Of a stretch of 64,000 bases of DNA, positions 17,536 to 28,600 are shown piece by piece. The position numbers and the translations under genes are program-made. The stretch covers positions 321,465-385,464 of the forward strand of contig CAYGSD010000002.1 of the NCBI GenBank assembly GCA_964352625.1. The letters run 5' to 3'. The notes below the pieces were generated by a model. The model saw only the letters and a list, made by a program, of their open reading frames with translations, searched no databases and was not told where the DNA came from. Origin of the DNA: JAAEPI01 sp964352625 (lineage in GTDB: Bacteria > Bacteroidota > Bacteroidia > Cytophagales > Cyclobacteriaceae). The first letter of the stretch is position 1; every line of letters begins with the position of its first letter.

Positions 17536-20500
17536 ATGAAGCGACTATTACTTACTTCGATGATTGCTCTGACGGTGCTTGTTGTTCAAGCACAGAACAG
17601 GACAGTCTCAGGACGAATCGTGGATGATACGGGAGAGGCACTAATCGGTGCGTCCGTAACCATCAAAGGTACCTCTTCGGGTACTGTTACTGACATTGAC
17701 GGAAACTTTAGCCTTTCGGTTCCAGATGGAGCTGTATTGGTGGTATCGTATGTCGGGTATGCAACTCAAGAAATCACTGTTGGATCTCAGACATCAATTG
17801 ATGTCACCATGGAATCTGATGCAGAGCAATTGGGTGAAGTTGTTGTGATTGGCTATGGTACGCAATCCGTCAAGGATGCTACGGGTGCTGTTACGGCTGT
17901 TTCTTCCAAGGATTTCAATGGAGGTGTCATTTCATCTCCTGAGCAACTAATTCAGGGCAAGACTGCAGGGGTTCAAATTACTTCTGCAAGTGGTAACCCC
18001 GGAGATGGTATTGCTTTAAGAATTAGAGGAACTAACTCGGTAAGATCCAACAACAACCCACTCTTCGTAGTGGATGGTGTTCCACTCGCTGGGGGAGAAA
18101 CGGCTAGCTCCGCAGACGTTGGACTTGGAACCACCGGTGATACAAACCCTTTAAATTTCTTGAATCCTTCTGACATAGAAAGCATCAGTATTCTAAAGGA
18201 TGCTTCAGCGGCTGCTATTTATGGATCAAGGGGTGCTAATGGCGTAGTGCTTATCACCACCAAGAATGGAAAAGGACTAGGAGATAGAATTGAATTTAGC
18301 TCTTCTGTTAGTATTTCTAAGGCGGCAAGAACATATGACCTTCTAAAGGCTGATGATGAGCCTTATTATCTTTCAGGTGTTGGTCAGTATGGAGGTGATG
18401 CACGAATTCAAGATTATGGTGCTAACACAGACTGGCAAGATTACATCTTCAGAACGGCAGTATCTCACAAGCAAAATGTCAGCTACTCTACTACTATTGG
18501 AGATGCCACAACGTTGAGAGCCTCGATTGGCTATGAAGACCAGAATGGTATAATGAGACACTCCAGTATGCAGCGTATTACAGGTCGTATTAATGGATCT
18601 ACCTCATTTTTGAATGATGATTTGACAGTTTCGCTTACTTCTAGTTTCTCGAATGTAAAGAGAGAAGATCCAGCTTTAAGTGGAAGTGCAGGATTTCAAG
18701 GTGATATTTTAGGAGCTGCATATTCTGCGAATCCAACATGGCCTTCAGATCCAGATTTTAACAACACAGGTGGATTAATTAACCCTGCAAACCTTTTAAA
18801 ATACTACGATAGCCGAGGGATTCAAAACAGAATTTTGGTTAACCCATCTGTTGAGTACAAAATAATGGATGGTCTTGTAGCCAAGTTGAACTATGGACTT
18901 GATTTCTCTGATGCAGATCGCGTAACCTTGATTTCGGGAAAATCTAACAACGTGGGAAACAATGTAACAGGAAATGGATTGGGTCAATTGAATAATAATC
19001 AAACACTTAACCATCTTGTTGAGGCAACAGCCACGTACAATAAATCATTTGGTTCCGTTGAGATGGAAGTACTGGGTGGTTATTCTATCCAGAGCTTCAA
19101 GAATACATACAATTGGGTGATTGCTCGAGGTTTTAGTGATTTCAATTTCGACCAAATGGAGTCTGATATTCGAGATTCGTTTGATGCGGCTGATGCAGCA
19201 GCTTCAAGTGCCACCAGTGAGTATAATAACTGGGGTATTTCCAATGATATTACTGGTGGAACAGAAACGAGCGGTGGTTTTGCAATGTCTTTCCCAGACC
19301 TTGCTCCAGTCTATTTTTCAAGACCTGGTGGTGTTTCTGTCAATTCTTTGGCAGCCAATTTTTATGACAGAACGGATTACCTACAGTCATATTTTAGTAG
19401 AGCGAATTTTACCATATCCGGTAAATACTTAATAACTGCCACTGTGCGTGTGGATGGATCATCGACATTTGGAGACAATAACAAGTATGGTGTATTCCCT
19501 TCTGCCGCATTTGCATGGCAGTTGCATGAAGAGGGGTTTGTTCCTGATTTCTTCAATACTCTAAAACTTAGGGTTGGTTATGGAATTGTAGGTAATCAAG
19601 ATGGTCTTGGGTATGGAAATTTCGTGAGACGAGAAAGAGCAGCAGATGTTTCAATTGGAGACAATGGTAGCATCGCGGTTCCGGGAACCACTACTCAGGG
19701 TGAGGCAAATAATGATTTGAAATGGGAGGAGACCACTCAACAAACTATCGGGTTTGATTTTGGCTTCTTCGGTGAGAGAGTATTTGGTTCGCTTGATTTT
19801 TACAAAAAGGAAACAAGTGATCTTTTGTTAAATGTGCAACTAGCGCAACCAGCCTTGGCTGCTACACGATTTGAGAACCTTGATGCAATTGTAGAAAACA
19901 AGGGTTGGGAACTTGAGTTAGGTTTTGAAGCCATCGAATCCAATGATGTGTCTTTAACTATCTCTGGTAATGTTTCTCAGAACAAAAACATGGTAAGAGA
20001 TTTCAACGGTAACATTAATGCTGGGACTATTTATGGACAGGGACTCTCTGGTGCATTCGCTCAGCAGTTAACAGGAGGCAGACCTTTGTTCTCTTATTAC
20101 TTGCGTGAATTTGCTGGATTTGACGGTGATGGTCAGCCTATTAGAGATGACCAAAAGTTTGTTAACAAGTCGGCACTTCCTGAGTGGAATGCAGGGCTTT
20201 CTATCAACCTAGCTGTGGGAGATTTTGATTTCAGCGCTTATGCGGCAGGTCAGTTTGGATTCTGGATTTATAATAATACGGAAAATGCGTTCTTCACAGC
20301 TGGTGCAATTGCCAACGGAAGAAATGTAACGGCAGACGTCTTAACAAGTGGTGAATCGGGAGTGGCAGAAGCGGCAGTGTCTGAAAGATTCCTTCATAAA
20401 GGGGATTTTATCAGAATGCAGAACGTTTCTGTTGGATACAATGTTCCTGTGGATGGTGCTTCGGTTTTCAAGAATCTAAGATTCTCTCTTAATGTTCAGA

Positions 20501-20658
20501 ATTTATTCTTGATCACTGAATACAATGGAATCGATCCTGAGGTGAGTACACAAGCGGCTAATTTCCAATTGTTGAATAACCTACCAACAGCTGGCGTTGA
20601 CTGGGCGGCTTACCCGAGACCAAGAACGTTTACTTTGGGATTGAACGCCACTTTTTAA
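17536..20658 (+). CDS. SusC/RagA-type TonB-dependent outer-membrane transporter
   Basis: 1040 residues. Signal peptide (LLLTSMIALTVLVVQAQ), then a CarboxypepD_reg-like beta domain (~22-105: VSGRIVDDTGEALIGASV, ending SYVGYATQEITVG). Next are a plug domain (~110-230: VVIGYGTQ, LRIRGTNS, LFVVDGVPL, GSRGANGVVLITTK) and a 22-strand beta barrel to the C-terminal RPRTFTLGLNATF. It imports a bulky substrate through the outer membrane using TonB energy, with the SusD lipoprotein as lid. The substrate is not identifiable; no glycoside hydrolase is next to it. It heads a long co-directional gene block. Confidence 0.96.
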   Translation: MKRLLLTSMIALTVLVVQAQNRTVSGRIVDDTGEALIGASVTIKGTSSGTVTDIDGNFSLSVPDGAVLVVSYVGYATQEITVGSQTSIDVTMESDAEQLGEVVVIGYGTQSVKDATGAVTAVSSKDFNGGVISSPEQLIQGKTAGVQITSASGNPGDGIALRIRGTNSVRSNNNPLFVVDGVPLAGGETASSADVGLGTTGDTNPLNFLNPSDIESISILKDASAAAIYGSRGANGVVLITTKNGKGLGDRIEFSSSVSISKAARTYDLLKADDEPYYLSGVGQYGGDARIQDYGANTDWQDYIFRTAVSHKQNVSYSTTIGDATTLRASIGYEDQNGIMRHSSMQRITGRINGSTSFLNDDLTVSLTSSFSNVKREDPALSGSAGFQGDILGAAYSANPTWPSDPDFNNTGGLINPANLLKYYDSRGIQNRILVNPSVEYKIMDGLVAKLNYGLDFSDADRVTLISGKSNNVGNNVTGNGLGQLNNNQTLNHLVEATATYNKSFGSVEMEVLGGYSIQSFKNTYNWVIARGFSDFNFDQMESDIRDSFDAADAAASSATSEYNNWGISNDITGGTETSGGFAMSFPDLAPVYFSRPGGVSVNSLAANFYDRTDYLQSYFSRANFTISGKYLITATVRVDGSSTFGDNNKYGVFPSAAFAWQLHEEGFVPDFFNTLKLRVGYGIVGNQDGLGYGNFVRRERAADVSIGDNGSIAVPGTTTQGEANNDLKWEETTQQTIGFDFGFFGERVFGSLDFYKKETSDLLLNVQLAQPALAATRFENLDAIVENKGWELELGFEAIESNDVSLTISGNVSQNKNMVRDFNGNINAGTIYGQGLSGAFAQQLTGGRPLFSYYLREFAGFDGDGQPIRDDQKFVNKSALPEWNAGLSINLAVGDFDFSAYAAGQFGFWIYNNTENAFFTAGAIANGRNVTADVLTSGESGVAEAAVSERFLHKGDFIRMQNVSVGYNVPVDGASVFKNLRFSLNVQNLFLITEYNGIDPEVSTQAANFQLLNNLPTAGVDWAAYPRPRTFTLGLNATF

Positions 20659-20678
20659 AGAATTAAACCATTAAAATT

Positions 20679-22268
20679 ATGACAATGGAAAATAAAAATA
20701 ATTTTTTCAAAACAGGTTGGATAGCAACAGTAGCCTTGGCTCTGATTGTATCCTCATGTAGCCTGGATATTGAAGGAACTGACTCTGTAATTACGGAAGA
20801 GGAGTTAGGTACATTCAATGGTGTTGCAGATGTCGATGGTTCTATAACCAACATTTACAATGCCATCACGGGACAGTCTGGAGATCAGGCAAACCTATAT
20901 GCGATGACTGAAGTGACCACTGATGAACTTCTAGTACCTACAAGAGGTACTGACTGGGGAGACAATGGAGTATGGAGAACGCTTCATGCTCATACATGGG
21001 GTCCGACTCACGCTCATGTACTTACGGTTTGGAATGACAAGAATCAATCAATTTTGAGAGCTTCTGAGATTCTTGATTCCAAGAGTGGGGCAGATGCTTC
21101 CCAGATTGCTGAGGCTAAGTTTTTGAGAGCCTATAACATGTGGCTCATAATGGACTTTTATGGACAAGTTCCAAGTAGAGATCCAAATGATGATGCGGGT
21201 GTGACTCCTACAGTGCTCACTAGAGCAGAGGCATACGCTATTGTAGTTCAAGATTTAACTGACGCTATTGCTGGCTTAGACGCAAGCGATCCTGGTGCAG
21301 CGGATAAATCAAGAGCTGTGAAGGCTACAGCTCAGCTTTTCTTAGCTAAGGTTTTGCTTAATGGTTTCATTTATCGTGGAGAAGATGCATCCTCAACTCA
21401 GGCACAGGCAGACTTTCAAGATGTCATCGACCTTGTTGATGACATTGAAGGTGATGGCTATGCTTTGGAAGCTGATTATTTCAATATCTTCCCAGGACCA
21501 CAGCAGGCAAATTCAGAGGTTATATGGACCGTAAATGCTGGGGCTGGAAACAGAATGTGGAATGGCCTTCATTACAATCAACAGCATCCTGATAATACTG
21601 GTGGTGGATGGAATGGGTTTACCACTCTTGCTGAGTTTTATGATCTGTATGAAGGAGAAGCGGAAACTAACCGACCAGGTGATAGCCCAGATGTAAGAAG
21701 AGGTTACACACAAACGCTGGCTACCACTAATGGCACCAACTACGGATTCGGATTCGGATTTCAGGTGGGGCAGATGTACGGATGGAATGGTTCAGAAGCT
21801 GTGGCATTGACAAACAGAACTGGAGCTCCTTTGTCGTTTACCAGAGATCTTCCTGCTTTGGTGGGTAATAATGAAGTTACTGGAATTAGGGTCTTGAAGT
21901 ATTCCCCGGTAAACGGCGGATTTACCAACGGTGTAGTTATGGCTAGATATGCTGATGCTCATCTTATGAGAGCGGAGGCTATGTTTAGACTAGGACAGAC
22001 GGGTCCTGCAGCCGCTGAAATCGATGAACTTCGAACTCTGAGAGGTGCTACTGCACTAGGAACAGTAACCTTACAGGATATCATTGATGAGAGAGGTCGT
22101 GAACTCTATACTGAAGGTTGGAGAAGAAACGATTTGATTCGATTTGGTCAATTTACTGATAGCTGGTCATTCAAGACCACAACTGGTGACGAGACTAAGA
22201 ATCTTTTCCCGATTCCTGCTAGTGCCTTGCTTTCTAATCCAAATTTGGTGCAGAACCCTGGCTACTAA
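20679..22268 (+). CDS. SusD/RagB-type substrate-binding lipoprotein
   Basis: 529 residues, starting 20 bases after susC. Lipoprotein signal with lipobox VSSCS near residue 27; alpha-helical TPR-like scaffold typical of SusD (YNAITGQSGDQANLYAMTEV, AEAKFLRAYNMWLIMDFYGQVP, RYADAHLMRAEAMFRLGQ). C-terminal RGRELYTEGWRRNDLIRFG and FPIPASALLSNPNLVQNPGY are hallmark SusD segments. It binds substrate at the cell surface for the SusC barrel. A second in-frame ATG six bases on is equally possible as start. Confidence 0.96.
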   Translation: MTMENKNNFFKTGWIATVALALIVSSCSLDIEGTDSVITEEELGTFNGVADVDGSITNIYNAITGQSGDQANLYAMTEVTTDELLVPTRGTDWGDNGVWRTLHAHTWGPTHAHVLTVWNDKNQSILRASEILDSKSGADASQIAEAKFLRAYNMWLIMDFYGQVPSRDPNDDAGVTPTVLTRAEAYAIVVQDLTDAIAGLDASDPGAADKSRAVKATAQLFLAKVLLNGFIYRGEDASSTQAQADFQDVIDLVDDIEGDGYALEADYFNIFPGPQQANSEVIWTVNAGAGNRMWNGLHYNQQHPDNTGGGWNGFTTLAEFYDLYEGEAETNRPGDSPDVRRGYTQTLATTNGTNYGFGFGFQVGQMYGWNGSEAVALTNRTGAPLSFTRDLPALVGNNEVTGIRVLKYSPVNGGFTNGVVMARYADAHLMRAEAMFRLGQTGPAAAEIDELRTLRGATALGTVTLQDIIDERGRELYTEGWRRNDLIRFGQFTDSWSFKTTTGDETKNLFPIPASALLSNPNLVQNPGY

Positions 22269-22290
22269 GAGTAAGAGTTAAAGAGAATTG

Positions 22291-22320
22291 AAAGAGGGCT
22301 AATTTTAGCCCTCTTTTTTT
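22291..22320 (+). terminator. Intrinsic terminator after susD
   Basis: Stem AAAGAGGGCT / AGCCCTCTTT, six-base loop AATTTT, then a T run. It probably ends or attenuates susCD transcripts, leaving reduced read-through into the three FG-GAP genes that start 40 bases on. Confidence 0.88.
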
Positions 22321-22359
22321 AGTTAAGTTGCTTCTCAGGTTGAGTCTATAAAATTGGAC

Positions 22360-25300
22360 ATGTCTTTAAGGTCTCATGTATACATAGTAGTGTTAATTAT
22401 TGCTGGAGCTTGTACTCAAAGCAACGACTACCTATTTAAGACCCTAAGTGAAACTACAACCGGCATTGATTTTCGCAATCAATTAGAGCAGACCCCAGAG
22501 CTTAATATTCTGACCTATCTATACTATTACAATGGCGCGGGAGTAGCGGCAAGTGATTTCAATAATGACGGACTTCTGGACTTGTATTTTACAGGTAATC
22601 AAGTAGCAGATAGGTTGTACCTAAACCAAGGCGGATTGAAGTTTAAAGACGTTACGGAGGAATCGGGAATTCCAACCGATAAAGGTTGGACTACAGGGGT
22701 GACTCACGTGGACATTAACAATGATGGTTGGCTTGATTTATACGTTTGTAAAGTGGATGGCCTTCCAAGTTCAAAAGGAAACTTACTTCTTGTTAATTCC
22801 GGAATTGATGAAAATGGTATTCCTCAATTCAAAGAAGCTGCGAAGGAATACGGACTAAACTTCACGGGACTTTCTACCCAGGCGGGTTTCTTTGATTTCG
22901 ATTTGGATGGCGATCTCGATATGTATCTCCTGAACCATTCTACCCACCCGAATCGCTCATACGGCAAAGGAGCTAAACGAAATGAAATTGATACGCTCTC
23001 AGGCGATCGTCTGTATGAGAATAGAGAAGGCTATTATTTTGATGTGAGCCAGGAGTCAGGAATTTATCAAGGCTCCATCGGCTATGGTTTGGGGCTGAGT
23101 TTTGGAGATTTCAATCAAGACGGCTATCCTGATATTTATGTTGGGAATGATTTCTTTGAAAACGACTATCTCTACATGAATAATGGAGATGGGACCTTCA
23201 CGGATTTGATAAATGAAAGTCCATTTAGTCTTGGACATACAACACACTACTCCATGGGGAATTCGATTGCCGATTTGAACAATGACGGCAAACCGGATAT
23301 TTTGAGTCTTGATATGCTTCCTGAAGATATTGAAACATATAAATCCTCGGGAAGTGAGGATCCATATCCTACCTATGATTATTTTCTACAAAATGGATAC
23401 TCTCCACAGTATATGCAAAATGCCCTACATATAAATGATGGTCAGGGCTTGTTTCGGGAAGTTGCTAATTATGCAGGAATAGCCGCTACCGAGTGGTCAT
23501 GGTCCGTGCTTGCGGCTGATCTGGACATGGATGGCTTTCGTGATTTATACATTAGTAACGGAATTAAGGGAGCTACTAACGACATGGATTTTGTGAGCTT
23601 CATAGCTCAGGAGAAAATACAGAAGCAGCTGGGAGAAAACATGACTGCTGAGGGTATGCAGTTTATTGATCAACTGCCAACTAAAAAACTCGGGAATTAT
23701 TCTTTTAGAAATTCAGGCGCTGTTTCTTTTGAAGATATGAAGGGAAAGTGGTTCGAGTCTAAAACTACATTCAGCAATGGAGCTATTTATGCTGATTTGG
23801 ACAATGATGGAGACGTAGAAATAGTAGTTAATAATATTGACGAATCGGCTTCTTTGTTTGAGAATAGTGCGGACAATCTGGGTAGAAATTTCATTAAAGT
23901 AGATTTTGAAGGACCTCCGCAGAACAGGAATGGGATCGGAACCAAAGTCTATTTTTATTCAGGTGGAATGGAAATTTTTGAAGAAAACTATCCGAGTCGA
24001 TCTTATTTGTCTGCCATTCCCTCAAGTCTCACCATCGGTCTAGCCGAAAGCACCCTAATTGATTCAATAATAGTTGTTTGGCCTGGTGGAAGATTTGAAA
24101 AATTGAAGAACATCAATGTTAATCAAAAGCTGACATTGGATTATGAAAATGCCAGTGGATCCTATTATGAAATTTCTAGAAAATCGAAATCAAAGATCTT
24201 AGTCAACTCGGACCAATCCATAGACTTTCGTCATCAGGATGCCAATTCACTTGAATTTAACAGGCAACCACTCATCCCCTTTGCCAGCGGAAATGGAGGC
24301 CCAGCAATATCAGTAGGGGATATATCTGGCGATGGACTTGATGATATTTTTATTGGTGGTGGTAAGTGGCAATCAAGCCAGCTTTATATCCAGAATACGA
24401 AGGGAGAATTTAGTAGTGATATTCATCAACTATTTGTTGAGGATCTAAAGAAGGAAGAAACGGATAATTGCATTTTCGATGTGGATGGTGACGGTGATTT
24501 GGACATTGTCTCTGTTGCAGGAGGGAATGAATTCGTGAATGGGGAAGCCTTGAAGCCCAACCTGTATTTAAATGATGAAGGTAAGCTTGTTAGAGCATTA
24601 GATAGAATACCGAATTTAAACATTAATGCTTCTTCAGTGCTCCCGATTGATTTGGAGAACGATGGAGATCTAGACTTGATTATCACCAGCAATACTATCC
24701 CCAATGAGTTTGGGAAGATCTCAAAGAATTACATTCTGCTAAATGATGGCAAAGGATATTTTACGGAAAGCACTCAATTGGTGAGTGATGATTTTATGAA
24801 TGCGGGTCTAATAGAGGATATTGCTCATTTTGATTTTGATGGCAATGGTTTTGAAGACCTGCTCGTAGTTGGGCTTTGGATGGAGCCGACCATTTTCTAT
24901 AATTTCTCAGGTAAGTTGAGATCAAAATCTCTGGTACATTCAGATGCCAAAGGATGGTGGAATACCATAGAAATTGCCGATTTCGATCAGGATGGAGATC
25001 AAGACATAATCGCTGGAAATTGGGGGTTGAATACTCGATTGAAGGCTTCAAAGGATGAACCTGTCACATTGTATAGATATGATTTTGACTCCAATGAAAA
25101 AATTGATCCAGTCCTCACATATTTTTATAATGGTAAGGAAATAGCCCTTGCCTCGAAAGTTGAACTTTCAAAACAACTCCCTTTTCTAAACAAGAAATTC
25201 TTATCCTACTCTGACTTTGCCCAAGCCACTTTGAAGGACCTTTTTGGAGAGGATAAACTTGGGAAAGCTGAGAAGCTCAAACTGACAGAATTAGCTTCCT

Positions 25301-25650
25301 GCTACTTTGAAAATAAAGGAAATAATACCTTTGACAAGCGTTTATTGCCTTTAGGGGCTCAATACTCTTCGGTGCATGATATTGAAATTGATGATTTCAA
25401 CCAAGATGGATATTTGGATGCGCTTCTCGTCGGAAATACCCTTGAAATAAGTACTCAACTCGGGAGACTGGATGCTTCACACGGAGTACTCCTTCTCAAC
25501 GACCAAAAAGGATTTTTTGAGGAGCATGATCAGACTTTTAATGTGTCTGGTGCAAGCAGAGATATCGAGAAAATTGTAATTATGGGCAAGGATCATTGGA
25601 TTGTAAGCATTAACAATGGAACGCCCGTTTTTTTAAAAAGAAGTGAATAA
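22360..25650 (+). CDS. FG-GAP/VCBS repeat lipoprotein with ASPIC/UnbV domain (copy 1)
   Basis: 1096 residues from the ATG at 22360 (an in-frame TTG six bases earlier is less likely). Lipobox IIAGAC near residue 18. Multiple FG-GAP/VCBS beta-propeller blades with calcium-loop motifs such as DFNNDGLLDLYF, DINNDGWLDLYV and DFDLDGDLDMYL, in two sets. Between them is an ASPIC/UnbV domain (~510-590: RNGIGTKVYFYSGG, SIIVVWPGGRFE). Such proteins are surface lipoproteins often placed downstream of SusCD; biochemical role unknown. It overlaps the next gene by one base. Confidence 0.92.
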   Translation: MSLRSHVYIVVLIIAGACTQSNDYLFKTLSETTTGIDFRNQLEQTPELNILTYLYYYNGAGVAASDFNNDGLLDLYFTGNQVADRLYLNQGGLKFKDVTEESGIPTDKGWTTGVTHVDINNDGWLDLYVCKVDGLPSSKGNLLLVNSGIDENGIPQFKEAAKEYGLNFTGLSTQAGFFDFDLDGDLDMYLLNHSTHPNRSYGKGAKRNEIDTLSGDRLYENREGYYFDVSQESGIYQGSIGYGLGLSFGDFNQDGYPDIYVGNDFFENDYLYMNNGDGTFTDLINESPFSLGHTTHYSMGNSIADLNNDGKPDILSLDMLPEDIETYKSSGSEDPYPTYDYFLQNGYSPQYMQNALHINDGQGLFREVANYAGIAATEWSWSVLAADLDMDGFRDLYISNGIKGATNDMDFVSFIAQEKIQKQLGENMTAEGMQFIDQLPTKKLGNYSFRNSGAVSFEDMKGKWFESKTTFSNGAIYADLDNDGDVEIVVNNIDESASLFENSADNLGRNFIKVDFEGPPQNRNGIGTKVYFYSGGMEIFEENYPSRSYLSAIPSSLTIGLAESTLIDSIIVVWPGGRFEKLKNINVNQKLTLDYENASGSYYEISRKSKSKILVNSDQSIDFRHQDANSLEFNRQPLIPFASGNGGPAISVGDISGDGLDDIFIGGGKWQSSQLYIQNTKGEFSSDIHQLFVEDLKKEETDNCIFDVDGDGDLDIVSVAGGNEFVNGEALKPNLYLNDEGKLVRALDRIPNLNINASSVLPIDLENDGDLDLIITSNTIPNEFGKISKNYILLNDGKGYFTESTQLVSDDFMNAGLIEDIAHFDFDGNGFEDLLVVGLWMEPTIFYNFSGKLRSKSLVHSDAKGWWNTIEIADFDQDGDQDIIAGNWGLNTRLKASKDEPVTLYRYDFDSNEKIDPVLTYFYNGKEIALASKVELSKQLPFLNKKFLSYSDFAQATLKDLFGEDKLGKAEKLKLTELASCYFENKGNNTFDKRLLPLGAQYSSVHDIEIDDFNQDGYLDALLVGNTLEISTQLGRLDASHGVLLLNDQKGFFEEHDQTFNVSGASRDIEKIVIMGKDHWIVSINNGTPVFLKRSE

Positions 25651-28600
25651 TGAGCAGAATGAATCAATTAGTTAAACTCGTTGGGATTTCCCTTTTGATC
25701 TACTCCTGTGGTAAGGCCAATGTGGAAAATACGCCGACAGAACTTTATACGTTAATGCCTTCTTCTGAGACAGGCGTGACCTTTTTTAACCAAGTTGAGA
25801 ATGAAAAGGAGATGAATATATTTCGCTACCGAAATTTCTACAACGGGGGCGGAGTAGCGATTGGGGACATTAACAACGATGGTCTGGCCGATATCTACAT
25901 GACGGCCAATATGAAGCCTAATAGGCTCTATTTGAATAAGGGCGATTTTGTATTTGAGGAGATTTCAGAAAGTGCCGGTGTTCAAGGAATAAAACCCTGG
26001 TCCACTGGAGTGGTGATGGTAGACATCAACCAAGATGGCCTGCTCGATATTTATGTCTCAAACTCAGGAAATCTGGAAGGCAATAATCACGACAATGACC
26101 TTTACATAAACAACGGAGATTTAACATTCACCGAAATGGCAAATGATTATAATCTTGCTAAAACTGGATTCACCACTCACGCTACATTCTTTGACTATGA
26201 CAAAGATGGAGACCTAGACGCCTATATTCTCAATAACAGCAACATCCCAGTAAGCAGCCTAGGCTATGCTGGGCACAGGCACGTTAGAGCAAGAGACTGG
26301 GACGTCCCTGATGCGCTAAAAGGAGTGGGAGACCTATTGCTCCGAAATGACGGTGATACATTTACAGATGTGTCTGAGGAGGCAGGGATATATGGAAGTC
26401 TGATAGGTTTTGGACTTGGCGTCTACGTCACCGACATTAACGAGGATTCATTCCCCGACATTTATGTGTCAAACGATTTCTATGAAAGAGACTATTTGTA
26501 TATCAACAATCAAGATGGGACATTTAAAGAAGATATAACTAATTGGACTTCTCATTTATGTCTATCCGCGATGGGTGTTGACATGGCCGACATTAACAAT
26601 GATGGCCTTAACGACATTTTTATTACAGATATGCTCCCTGCTTCTGACGAGCGTATTAAAAGTGTCATGGAGTTTGAAGGATACAATGTTTTCAAGTTGA
26701 AGCAGAGCAAAGATTTTCACCAACAGTATATTCAAAACACCCTTCAGATCAACAATGGCAATGGCACGTTCTCAGAGGCGGCTTATTTCAGTGGAGTGGC
26801 AAAAACGGATTGGAGCTGGGCCGGAATGTTATTCGATATGGACAATGATGGGTTTAAGGATTTGTATGTCACGAATGGCCTCAATCACGACTTGACTGAT
26901 ATTGATTTTGTGGATTTCTTCGCCGATGAGGTCGTTCAGAAGCTTGTTTTGACCGGTGAGAAGGAAGACTTGCTCCAGATTATTGATAAAATGCCAGTAG
27001 TAAGCCTCCCAAATTATGCCTTTAAGAATAATGCCGACTTGACTTTTGATGATGTCACAAATGAATGGGGATTTTCTCTCCCCAGTTTTTCCAATGGCTG
27101 TGCATACGGAGATTTGGACAATGATGGTGATCTTGATTTGGTGGTAAACAATGTCAATATGGAGGCATTCGTCTACCGAAATAACACGAATGAACTGACC
27201 AACAATTCTTACCTCAAAATTGAATTAAAGGGATCTCCAAAAAATAGACAAGGAATAGGAGCACGGATGAAGCTCTATGTTGGTGATCAAATCATTTTCC
27301 AAGAACAAATGCCTTCTCGTGGTTTCCAATCGTCAATGGAGTATGTGCTGACCGTTGGGTTAGGCGAGAGAAATATGGTTGATTCCATTCGAATTGTTTG
27401 GCCCAATGACAAAACACAGCTACTAAGGGAAGTCAAGGCCAATCAGAAAATCACCATTGACATCAATGAAGCTGAAGTGGGGATCAATACAAGGAAATTT
27501 AATCCTAAAGCGCAATTGTTGAGCGAAGTAGCTAATGACTTGATTGAACATAAAGAAAATCATTATAACGATTTTGACCATGAGGGATTGATAGCAAAAC
27601 AGCTTTCGCAAGAAGGGCCGGCACTGGCCATAGCAGACATAGATGGTGATGGAAACCAAGATGTCTTTATTGGTGGTGGTAAAGGCCAACCAGGCACTAT
27701 TTATCTGCATCAAGGAGGAGGGAAACTTACTATTTCGAATCAGAAGGCACTAGACGCTGATTCTCAATATGAAGATACAGCGGCAGCCTTTTTCGATGTA
27801 GATAATGACGGAGATCAAGATTTGATTGTTGGGTCAGGTGGGAATGAGGGTGCAGAAAAGGATACCTATAAAACGCGCCTTTACTTAAACAATGGAGCAG
27901 GTCTGTTCACTCGCTCAGCGATAGATTTCAGCGACAAGCAAATGAACATTTCGGTAATTGCTCCGAACGATTTTGATCAAGACGGAGACATGGATCTATT
28001 CATTGGGGCTCGAAGTGTACCGGGGCTGTACGGGATCAACCCGGAGCATACCTTTCTTCAGAACAACGGCGATGGCACGTTTACCGATATTACAGAAAAG
28101 TCGGCCTATGACATTAAAGATGCCGGCATGATTACGGATGCGATCTGGTGGGACTATGACGAAGATGGGAAAGAAGATTTGTTGACTGTTTCTGAATGGG
28201 GAAGTCCATTGTTTTTTAAGAACTCTGGTCGGAGGTTGAGTCTGGAACCGACCAGCCTGGATGATTATCATGGATGGTGGCTAGATATTGAGAAAAGTGA
28301 TTTGGACGGAGACAGAGATTATGACTTGGTTCTTGGCAATCAAGGAAGCAACACCCTCTATAAGGCGTCAGCGGAGCATCCCTTGAAGTTGTGGATCAAT
28401 GATTACGATAACAACGGAACCATTGAACAGATCACCACCAATAATTATAATGGCGGTGATTACCCTATCCACATGCGTAAGGAACTCACGAAGCAGTTGG
28501 CTTATTTGAAAAAGGAAAATCTTAAAGCATCCGACTACTCCAAGAAAACCATCCATGAACTTTTTTCTAAGGAAGTCATTGATCAAGCCATTGTGAAAAG